This document shows, one piece after another, positions 1 through 6,383 of a DNA stretch of 64,000 nt (its first letter is position 1; every line of letters begins with the position of its first letter). The position numbers and the translations under genes were made by a program. The stretch is from Streptomyces violaceoruber (GTDB lineage: Bacteria; Actinomycetota; Actinomycetes; Streptomycetales; Streptomycetaceae). The stretch is taken from contig JODI01000002.1 of the NCBI GenBank assembly GCA_000720805.1, forward strand, positions 1 to 64,000, in the 5' to 3' direction. The notes under the pieces were generated by a model, which did not search any database, was not told the DNA's origin, and was given only the letters and a program-made list of their open reading frames with translations.

Positions 1-50
1 GCCCCCATGCGCCCCCCACGCGCCCACCGGGCGCACCCACGAGGAGACCG

Positions 51-1718
51 ATGAGTCGGATACGGCAGATACGGCAGCACGCACCAGGTCCCCGTCGTCT
101 CGCCACCGCCACAGTGGCCGTCACCACCGCCACCCTGCTGACCGCCGCGCTCTCCCCCACCGCCGACGCCGCCGAAGCCGCCGATCGCCCCACCCGGGCC
201 ACCGCGGTCGAGAACGCGGCCTCGGTGCTCCTGGAGCGGGCCGCCGCGCTGGGGCTGACCGCCCCTCAGGGGACGAAGGTGCGTGATGCCGTCGTCGACC
301 CGGACGGCGCCCAGCACGTCCGCTACGACCGCACCTACCGCCAACTGCCCGTCCTGGGCGGCGACTTCGTCGTCCACCTGGCCTCCGACGGCAGCTACCG
401 CGGCGCCGACCGGGCGACCAGGGACGCGATCTCGCTCGCGAGCATCACCCCGGAGCTGTCCGCGTCGAAGGCCGCCGGCCTCGCGGTGAACGCGCTGCGA
501 GTCGCCAACGCCGGTCGGACGCTGAAGAGGGTGACGGCCAAGCCGCGGCTGGTCGTCGACGCCCTGCACGGAGCCCCGAAGCTGGCCTGGCGGACCGACA
601 CCGTGGCGCAGGACTCCCTCGGCAACCCGGTCGCCCGTACCGTGCTGACCGACGCCCGCACCGGCGCCCGGATCGACGCCTGGGACGCCGTCGAGACGGC
701 GACGGGTGACGGCAGGTCGCTGTACGGGGGCACGGTGCCGCTGCAGACCACGGGGTCGGGATCGACGTACCAGCTCAAGGACGCGACGCGCGGGAACACG
801 TACACCGGGGACGCGGCGAACAAGACGGACCTGTGCGTGGTCGGGATCTGCGTCAACCGGGCGCCGGCGACGGTCTTCACGGACGCCGACAACCACTGGG
901 GCACGGGCACGGCGGCCGATCGGGCGAGCGCGGCGGTGGACGCGCAGTACGGCACGGACCAGACCTGGGACTACTACAAGGACGTCCACGGCCGCAACGG
1001 CATCGCGGGCGACGGCAAGGGCTCGTACAACCGGGTGCACTACGGCGCCGCCTACAACAACGCCTTCTGGGACGACAGTTGCTTCTGCATGACGTACGGC
1101 GACGGCGACGGGGCGACCTTCGGGCCGCTGGTGTCGCTGGACGTGGCCGGGCACGAGATGTCGCACGGCGTGACGTCGAAGACCGCGGCGCTGACGTACT
1201 CCGGTGAGTCGGGCGGCCTGAACGAGGCGACCTCCGACATATTCGGCACGCTGGTGGAGTTCCACGCGGGCAACGCGCAGGACCCGGGCGACTATCTGAT
1301 CGGCGAGAAGATCGTCCGCTCCGGCTTCGGCCGGGACGCCCTCCGCTACATGGACAAGCCCTCCAGGGACGGCAACTCGGCGGACTGCTGGAGCGGTTCG
1401 GTCGCCGGCCTCGACGTGCACTACTCGTCGGGCGTCGCCAACCACTTCGCCTTCCTGCTGGCCGAGGGCAGCGGCGCGCGGACCGTCAACGGCGTCGGCT
1501 ACAACTCGCCGACCTGCGACGGCTCCACGGTCGCGGGCATCGGCCGGGACAAGCTGGGCGCCATCTGGTACCGGGCGCTCACGGTCCACATGACCTCGTC
1601 GACGAACTACGCGGCCGCCCGCACGGCGACCCTGAACGCGGCGAAGGACCTGTACGGCGCCGGGAGCACGGAGTACGACGCGGTGGCGGCGGCCTGGAGC
1701 GCGGTGGGCGTGCGCTGA
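51..1718 (+). CDS. Secreted M4-family (thermolysin-like) zinc metalloprotease
   Basis: This is a secreted neutral endopeptidase, made as a pre-pro-enzyme. Residues 1 to about 40 form a twin-arginine-flavoured signal peptide (arginines, then an Ala/Val/Thr core ending in ADAAEA). Residues about 50-200 match the inhibitory FTP/PepSY propeptide. The catalytic domain follows from about residue 220. The zinc site is visible: HEMSH at residues 368-372 supplies both histidines and the catalytic glutamate, and Glu392 in GGLNEATSD is the third ligand. The motif DVHYSSGVANH carries the usual transition-state histidine. Length (555 aa) suits streptomycete M4 enzymes without an extra C-terminal domain. 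The ATG has GAGGAG about 7 nt upstream. The gene stands alone and ends before a hairpin. Confidence 0.95.
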   Translation: MSRIRQIRQHAPGPRRLATATVAVTTATLLTAALSPTADAAEAADRPTRATAVENAASVLLERAAALGLTAPQGTKVRDAVVDPDGAQHVRYDRTYRQLPVLGGDFVVHLASDGSYRGADRATRDAISLASITPELSASKAAGLAVNALRVANAGRTLKRVTAKPRLVVDALHGAPKLAWRTDTVAQDSLGNPVARTVLTDARTGARIDAWDAVETATGDGRSLYGGTVPLQTTGSGSTYQLKDATRGNTYTGDAANKTDLCVVGICVNRAPATVFTDADNHWGTGTAADRASAAVDAQYGTDQTWDYYKDVHGRNGIAGDGKGSYNRVHYGAAYNNAFWDDSCFCMTYGDGDGATFGPLVSLDVAGHEMSHGVTSKTAALTYSGESGGLNEATSDIFGTLVEFHAGNAQDPGDYLIGEKIVRSGFGRDALRYMDKPSRDGNSADCWSGSVAGLDVHYSSGVANHFAFLLAEGSGARTVNGVGYNSPTCDGSTVAGIGRDKLGAIWYRALTVHMTSSTNYAAARTATLNAAKDLYGAGSTEYDAVAAAWSAVGVR

Positions 1719-1729
1719 CGGCCGCGAAC

Positions 1730-1758
1730 GGGGGGTCGCCCCGGTCGGGCGACTCCCC
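1730..1758 (+). terminator. Hairpin terminator after the M4 protease
   Basis: An imperfect GC-rich stem (GGGGGGTCGCC pairing with GGCGACTCCCC through one G-T wobble) starts 11 nt after the protease stop codon. There is no T tract, which is common for Streptomyces terminators. Confidence 0.55.
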
Positions 1759-1767
1759 CACGCGTGG

Positions 1768-1825
1768 CCGTCCGGTTGAGGAGGGCCGGTCCGTGACCGT
1801 CCGGTCGAGGAGGGCCGGTCCGTCG
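1768..1825. repeat. 29-bp tandem duplication
   Basis: Two adjacent 29-bp copies differ at about three positions (GGTTGAG versus GGTCGAG, and the last bases). They are non-coding and lie downstream of the protease terminator. Confidence 0.75.
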
Positions 1826-2072
1826 CCGGCCGCCGCGCGAACGGAACGGCCCGTCACCCGTTCACCCCCTCGCGCTACGCCCTTCGGGACCTCTTTCCGT
1901 ACGCCGCCCACAGACGCCGGTGACCTGGTGAAACACCGACGGATCAGCCATCGGCGGCTTTTGCCTGACACCCATTCACCCCAATTCTGACGTTCCCTCA
2001 GGAAGCGCTCCGGGCCCGCTGCCACTTACCTCGGAAGGGCAGCACCCACCGAAGACGCTCGAGGGAGCACCG

Positions 2073-2594
2073 ATGCGACGTACCGCCCGCCTGCTGACCG
2101 GTAGCGCGCTCGCCGTGGCCGCCGCGGGGCTCGGCACCGCACCCGCGTACGGCGGCGACGCCACCGGACTGGAGCTGTACCCGTCCTCGGTCGTTCCGGG
2201 CCGGCAGGTCACCGTGAACAGCGCGGCCTGCGGGGACGGCGGGACGGCGGCGGGTGACGCCGGCGCGGTGGGTGCCGGTGCCTTCCCGCTGGCGCCCACC
2301 ACGGGCGAGGGCGAGGCGACCGGGCGGTTCCGGGTGCCGCCGAGCGCGCAGCCGGGGACGTACGAGATCGTCGCGAACTGCGCGAAGAGCGGTCGGCGGG
2401 TGACCGGGGACCTGGTCGTCACTCTGACGGCCCCGCGCGAGCAGGTGTATCCCCGAGGAAGTGTGAAGACGGGGGTCGGTGGCGCCCTGGGCCCCGATCC
2501 CGTGCAGACCGCGGCCGGCGTGGCGGCTCTCGCCGTCGCCGCCGCGGGCGGTACCTGGCTCCTGCATCGCCGGGCGAGAGGCGACGGGATCTGA
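2073..2594 (+). CDS. Exported, membrane-anchored surface protein paired with a sortase
   Basis: A 173-aa protein of unknown function. Residues 1-28 form a typical Sec signal peptide (MRRTAR start, Ala/Val-rich core, cleavage near PAYGG). A small beta-rich extracellular domain follows, with two cysteines (about residues 52 and 110) that could form a disulphide. The C-terminus has a hydrophobic Ala/Val/Gly segment (about residues 147-165) followed by HRRARGD, the layout of a membrane anchor or sortase-sorted tail. No LPXTG or clear variant is visible before the hydrophobic segment. The class F sortase gene begins about 100 bp downstream on the same strand, so the two are probably co-expressed. 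The start was chosen because GAGGGAGC lies just upstream of the ATG. Confidence 0.8.
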   Translation: MRRTARLLTGSALAVAAAGLGTAPAYGGDATGLELYPSSVVPGRQVTVNSAACGDGGTAAGDAGAVGAGAFPLAPTTGEGEATGRFRVPPSAQPGTYEIVANCAKSGRRVTGDLVVTLTAPREQVYPRGSVKTGVGGALGPDPVQTAAGVAALAVAAAGGTWLLHRRARGDGI

Positions 2595-2691
2595 CGGACA
2601 CCCTCCGCTGTCCGTCCGCCGGTACCGCGTATCCCCTCCTCCTCCGGGTCCGACGCCCCTCGCGGCCCGGAGGGGGAGGGGTCAGGCCTTC

Positions 2692-3417
2692 ATGGCGACG
2701 ACCGGCCTCGTGCGAAGGCCGGCCCGCATGGAAAGGGGGTACGCCGTGCCCAGCGTCGGCAACGCCGCGATAGCGGCCGTCACCGCGGTCGCCCTGTGCA
2801 CCGGGGCCTGGCTGCTGCGCAGCGGCGCCGAGACGCACCCTCCGCCACAACCGTCCGCCGCGCAGGCGCGCACCCTCGACGACTCCGGCACCGCGCTGGG
2901 CGCGGGGCCGGCCGCCGGACAGCGCGCCGCACGTCCCGCGGCGCCGGCCGCCGCCGCGCTGCCGCCCTCCCCGCCCGACCGGATCCGTATCCCCTCGATC
3001 CGGGTGAACGCGCCCCTGACGGGCCTGGGGCTCACCCCGGCCGGCAGCCTCGACGTGCCGCCCGCCGAGAGGAAGAACCTCGCCGGCTGGTACGAGGCCG
3101 GCACCACGCCCGGAGAGACGGGCACCGCGATCGTCGCCGGGCATGTCGACAACGCCGAGGGCCCGGCCGTGTTCTACGACCTGGGCGCGCTGAAGAAGGG
3201 CGCCGCCGTCGAGGTGGACCGGCGGGACGGCACGGTCGCCCTCTTCACCGTGGACGCCGTCGAGGTCTACCAGGCGAGAAACTTCCCCGACCGGAAGGTG
3301 TACGGCGCGGCCGCGCGCCCCGAGCTGCGGGTGATCACCTGCGGTGGCGGCTACTCACGGAGCACCGGCTATCAGGGGAACGTCGTCGTCTACGCGCACC
3401 TCACGGGCAGCCGCTGA
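2692..3417 (+). CDS. Class F sortase
   Basis: A membrane-anchored cysteine transpeptidase that joins surface proteins to the cell envelope. It has one N-terminal transmembrane segment (VGNAAIAAVTAVALCTGAWLL), a Pro/Ala-rich linker and then the sortase beta-barrel starting at DRIRIPSIRVNAPL. All three catalytic residues are present: His in IVAGHVDN, Cys in LRVITCGGGY and Arg in the following YSRSTGYQ segment. The start is uncertain. ATG 2692 has GGGGGAGGGG about 10 nt upstream, ATG 2728 is internal, and GTG 2746 has an excellent AAAGGGGG at 6 nt. All three preserve the transmembrane segment. The 3' end overlaps the convergent HxlR gene by 63 bp. The likely substrate is the protein encoded just upstream. 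Confidence 0.9.
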   Translation: MATTGLVRRPARMERGYAVPSVGNAAIAAVTAVALCTGAWLLRSGAETHPPPQPSAAQARTLDDSGTALGAGPAAGQRAARPAAPAAAALPPSPPDRIRIPSIRVNAPLTGLGLTPAGSLDVPPAERKNLAGWYEAGTTPGETGTAIVAGHVDNAEGPAVFYDLGALKKGAAVEVDRRDGTVALFTVDAVEVYQARNFPDRKVYGAAARPELRVITCGGGYSRSTGYQGNVVVYAHLTGSR

Positions 3418-3744
3418 GCCGCCCAGGATGTTCACCCGGCCCCACGCCCCCAGTGGCCCGAGCGCCTGGTTCAGCGAGGCGCCCCGGGGAGTGAGCGAGT
3501 ACTCCACCCGCGGCGGGACCTCGTCGTACGCCTCCCGGTGCACGATGCCGTCCGCCTCCAGCTCCCGCAGCTGGGCCGCGAGCACCTTCTCCGTCACCCC
3601 GGGCAGCTCTCTGCGCAGTTCGCCGAAGCGGTGCGGCCGGATGTTCAGCGCCCACAGGATCAGCACCTTCCACTTGCCGCCGATCACGTCCATCGCCGCG
3701 TCGATCCCGCAGACGTACGCCCCCGGCCGTCGTACGGTCGTCAT
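3355..3744 (-). CDS. HxlR-family winged-helix transcriptional regulator
   Basis: A 129-aa DNA-binding protein. The core reads CGIDAAMDVIGGKWKVLIL, the diagnostic HxlR start with the Cys that many members use for redox or electrophile sensing. The winged helix follows (RFGELRRELPGVTEKVLAAQ, then LEADGIVHREAYDEVPPRVEY and SLTPRGASL). It is divergent from the reductase gene at 3842 with a 97-bp shared promoter region, so it most likely regulates that gene, as is common for HxlR/oxidoreductase pairs. Its last about 20 codons overlap the 3' end of the sortase gene on the other strand. Confidence 0.93.
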   Translation of the reverse strand: MTTVRRPGAYVCGIDAAMDVIGGKWKVLILWALNIRPHRFGELRRELPGVTEKVLAAQLRELEADGIVHREAYDEVPPRVEYSLTPRGASLNQALGPLGAWGRVNILGGSAAAREVRVDDDVPLIAGAP

Positions 3745-3841
3745 GCCGCCCCTCCCCTGCCTGGATCCTTACCCGGCGGTAACCACCCACTCCGAAGTAC
3801 GTACTTGAGCAGGTCGTTCCTCTGCGACGAGCCTAATCGCC

Positions 3842-4747
3842 ATGACTGACAACGCATTTGCCCAGCCCGCCCCTTCCCGCCCGACCTCCCTCACCCTCCT
3901 CGGCACCGGCGCCATGGGCACCGCCCTCGCCCGTGCCTGGCTCGCCGCCGGTCACCCCGTGACCGTCTGGAACCGCACCCCCGCCCGCGCCGCCGCCCTG
4001 ACCGGGGAGGGCGCCACGGTCGCCGCGAGCGCCGCCGACGCGGTGGCCGCGGGCAGGCTCGTCGTCACCTGTCTCCTCGACGACGCCTCCGTCGGCGCAG
4101 CCCTCGACGGGGCCGACCTCACCGGCCGGGACCTGGTGAACCTGACCACCGGGACGCCCGAGGAGGGACGGGACCGGGCCGCGTGGGCCGAGGCGCGCGG
4201 GGCGCGTTTCCTGGACGCCGGGATCATGGCCGTACCGCCGATGATCGGGGCCGCGAATTCCGGCGCGTACGTCTTCTACAGCGGCTCCGCCGCGCTCTTC
4301 GAGGAGCACCGGGACACGCTCGCCGTCCCGGCCGGGGCCACGTACGTCGGGGCGGACCCCGGGTTCGCCGCGCTGCACGACGTGGCGCTGCTGAGCGCGA
4401 TGAGCGGGATGTTCGCGGGCATCACGCACGCCTTCGCGCTGATCCGCCGGGAGGACATCGCCCCGAAGGACTTCGCGCCGCTGCTCGTGTCATGGCTCAC
4501 CGCGATGGCTCCCATGGCCCACGGGGTCGCCGCGCGGCTGGACAGCGGCGACTACAGCAAGGACGTCGTCTCCAACCTCGCCATGCAGGTCGCCGGCAAC
4601 GCGACCCTCCTGCGCACGGCGGAGGAACAGGGCGTGAGCGCCGAGCTGCTGACGCCCTACCTGGCGCTGATGGAGCGTCGCCTGGCGGCGGGCCACGGCG
4701 ACGAGGACACCACGGGACTGATCGACCTCCTCCTGACCGGTCGTTAG
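3842..4747 (+). CDS. NAD(P)-dependent oxidoreductase (6-phosphogluconate/imine reductase type)
   Basis: A 301-aa member of the beta-hydroxyacid dehydrogenase superfamily. The N-terminal Rossmann fold is clear: LLGTGAMGTALARAWLAAGH, then VWNRTPARA, whose Arg after Asn favours NADPH. The substrate segment NLTTGTPEEGRDRAAW and a C-terminal helical domain (about residues 165-301) follow. The sequence looks more like imine-reductase-like members than classical hydroxyisobutyrate dehydrogenases, so the substrate is open. It is divergent from an HxlR regulator that probably controls it. Confidence 0.85.
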   Translation: MTDNAFAQPAPSRPTSLTLLGTGAMGTALARAWLAAGHPVTVWNRTPARAAALTGEGATVAASAADAVAAGRLVVTCLLDDASVGAALDGADLTGRDLVNLTTGTPEEGRDRAAWAEARGARFLDAGIMAVPPMIGAANSGAYVFYSGSAALFEEHRDTLAVPAGATYVGADPGFAALHDVALLSAMSGMFAGITHAFALIRREDIAPKDFAPLLVSWLTAMAPMAHGVAARLDSGDYSKDVVSNLAMQVAGNATLLRTAEEQGVSAELLTPYLALMERRLAAGHGDEDTTGLIDLLLTGR

Positions 4748-4784
4748 GCGGTCGGGCGGTCGGACCGTTGAGCCGTCGAGCCGT

Positions 4785-4832
4785 CGGACCGACGAGCCGA
4801 CGAGCCGACGAGCCGACGAGCCGACGAGCCCG
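4785..4832. repeat. 8-bp GACGAGCC simple tandem repeat
   Basis: At least five head-to-tail copies of GACGAGCC lie just downstream of the reductase gene, flanked by degenerate copies (GTCGAGCC, GTCGGACC). The array is non-coding. Confidence 0.8.
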
Positions 4833-4897
4833 ACGGGCCGTCGAGCCGCCCACTGCTCGTTCGCCGGATTCGCCATCGGCCTCAAGGGAGGACGCCC

Positions 4898-5119
4898 ATG
4901 GTCGGTGACATGTCGGACATGATCGCGCCCTGGCGGGCCTCCGGGCGTGAGATACGTGCAGTGGCCATGGGGGCCGGAAGCTTGACCCCCTTCCGGGGTT
5001 CGGCGCGCCGGATCGGGGTAACCCGCACCTCACAGCGCTCCCGCGCCGCCTTCTCGGAACCCTCACACCCGCCCGGCGCCACCGCTGAGCGCAGCGTTCC
5101 CCGCGGGAAACAGACGTGA
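4898..5119 (+). CDS. Possible small ORF (73 aa), doubtful
   Basis: An excellent ribosome-binding site (AAGGGAGG) sits 6 nt before this ATG, which is the main support. The product starts MVGDMSDMIAPW and is rich in Arg and Ser. I recognise no domain, and the third-position GC bias is weaker than in neighbouring genes. The 3' end runs into the GlnR-like box. It could be a leader or small regulatory peptide, or simply chance. Confidence 0.25.
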   Translation: MVGDMSDMIAPWRASGREIRAVAMGAGSLTPFRGSARRIGVTRTSQRSRAAFSEPSHPPGATAERSVPRGKQT

Positions 5120-5133
5120 TGCGACTGGGTAAC
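5096..5133 (+). promoter_or_regulatory. GlnR-like box upstream of the nir operon
   Basis: Four 5-bp half-boxes lie at exact 11-bp spacing: GTTCC (5096), GAAAC (5107), GATGC (5118) and GTAAC (5129), each separated by 6 bp. The Streptomyces GlnR consensus is gTnAC-n6-GaAAC repeated. The second and fourth boxes fit best. From memory, the nir genes of S. coelicolor are an established GlnR target, which supports the reading. Confidence 0.6.
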
Positions 5134-5156
5134 ACCGGCACCGCACGCTCCTAGAC

Positions 5157-6383
5157 ATGACCTCGAATACGCGTGTGGTGGTGATCGGCGCCGGCCTCGC
5201 GGGCGTCCGTCTCGCCCGGCGGCTCGGCGAGCTCGGCACTCCCGTGACACTCGTCGGCGAGGAGGAGCACCGCCCGTACAACAGGGTCCTCCTGGCCGAG
5301 GTGCTGGCCGGACGCTACAACCCCGAGGTGATCGCCCTCCCGGCGCCCGCCTCGCTGACCCGCGCCCGTGTCACCGGCATCGACCGGGACAGCCGGACCG
5401 TCGAGTGCGCGGACGGTGCGAAGATCGCATACGACACGCTGGTCCTGGCCACCGGGTCCAACCCCGTACTGCCGCCCCTGCGTGGCCTGTTCACCCCCGA
5501 CCACGTGCTGCCGGAGGGCGTCCACGCCTTCCGCACGATGGACGACTGCCTGGGTCTTTCCAAGGCGGTACGGCCGGGTGTGAAGGCGGTCGTCATCGGC
5601 GGCGGACTCCTCGGGGTCTCGGCGGCCCGGGCGCTCGCCCTGCGCGGCGCCCAGGTCATGCTCGCCCAGCAGTCCGAGCGGCTCATGGAGCGGCAGCTCG
5701 ACCCGGCCGCCTCCAAGCTGGTCCGCCGGCACCTGCTGGACCTCGGCGTGGAGATCCACACCGAGTGCCGGGTGCGCGACGTGCGCTGCGTCGGCGGCGC
5801 GGTCCGCTCGGTCGAGATGGCCGACGGCTACGCCCTCGACGCCGACCTGGTGGTCCTGGCCTGCGGGGTCCACCCGCGCGTGGGTCTCGCCCAGGTCGCG
5901 GGTCTCGAGGTGCGCAAGGGGATCGTCGTCGACGACGAACTCCGCACCTCCGACCCGGACATCCGGGCGATCGGCGACTGTGTCCAGCACGACGGCACGG
6001 TGTACGGGCTCGCCACCCCGGCGCTCGAACAGGCGGACGTCCTGGCCGAGTCGCTGTCCGGCCGGACCGACGCCCGCTACACCGGCACCCGTTCCCTGAC
6101 CCGGCTGACACTCGCCGGGCAGGCCGCCCCCCACGGGCCGTTCGACCTCGCCGCGTTCGGTGAGACGGAGGCCCTGCCCGGCGACGACGTGGTCCAGCTG
6201 GCCGACGCCACTCGAGGCACCTACCGCAAGGTCGTCGTCCGCGACGACCGCCTGGTCGGCGGGGTCCTCGTCGGCGAACTCGGCACTGTCGGAGCGCTCG
6301 CGCGCGCCTGGGAGGGAGCAGAGCCGCTCCCCTCCGACGGCGGCCCCCTGCTCCACCTGCTCACCAACGATGGAGGCTCCTGA
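5157..6383 (+). CDS. FAD/NAD(P)-dependent oxidoreductase of the nitrite reductase operon
   Basis: A 408-aa pyridine nucleotide-disulphide-type flavoprotein equivalent to the N-terminal electron-input half of NirB. It has an FAD Rossmann motif (VVIGAGLAGVRLARRLGELG, residues 6-25), an internal NAD(P) Rossmann (VVIGGGLLGVSAARALALRG) and the second FAD contact (DPDIRAIGDC). No siroheme or iron-sulphur module is present. It overlaps the nirB start by one base (TGATG) and is therefore translationally coupled. The likely role is passing NAD(P)H electrons to the NirB/NirD enzyme. S. coelicolor has the same three-gene arrangement, as I recall. The start codon lacks a clear Shine-Dalgarno sequence. 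Confidence 0.9.
   Translation: MTSNTRVVVIGAGLAGVRLARRLGELGTPVTLVGEEEHRPYNRVLLAEVLAGRYNPEVIALPAPASLTRARVTGIDRDSRTVECADGAKIAYDTLVLATGSNPVLPPLRGLFTPDHVLPEGVHAFRTMDDCLGLSKAVRPGVKAVVIGGGLLGVSAARALALRGAQVMLAQQSERLMERQLDPAASKLVRRHLLDLGVEIHTECRVRDVRCVGGAVRSVEMADGYALDADLVVLACGVHPRVGLAQVAGLEVRKGIVVDDELRTSDPDIRAIGDCVQHDGTVYGLATPALEQADVLAESLSGRTDARYTGTRSLTRLTLAGQAAPHGPFDLAAFGETEALPGDDVVQLADATRGTYRKVVVRDDRLVGGVLVGELGTVGALARAWEGAEPLPSDGGPLLHLLTNDGGS

Larger units (their letters stand above)
1719..2072. other. Intergenic region between protease and surface protein
   Basis: This 354-base gap holds the protease terminator, an almost perfect 29-bp tandem duplication at 1768-1796 and 1797-1825 (unit begins CCGTCCGGT), and then the upstream region of the next gene. 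No convincing coding frame was seen: short ORFs here lack the third-position GC bias of their neighbours. A promoter for the 2073 gene should lie at about 1930-2050, but I cannot place -35/-10 boxes with confidence. Confidence 0.5.
4748..5156. other. Intergenic region upstream of the nitrite reductase operon
   Basis: This 409-base gap contains the GACGAGCC repeat, a weakly supported small ORF at 4898, and a GlnR-like box directly before the nir operon. The nir start codon has no obvious Shine-Dalgarno sequence. Confidence 0.5.
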
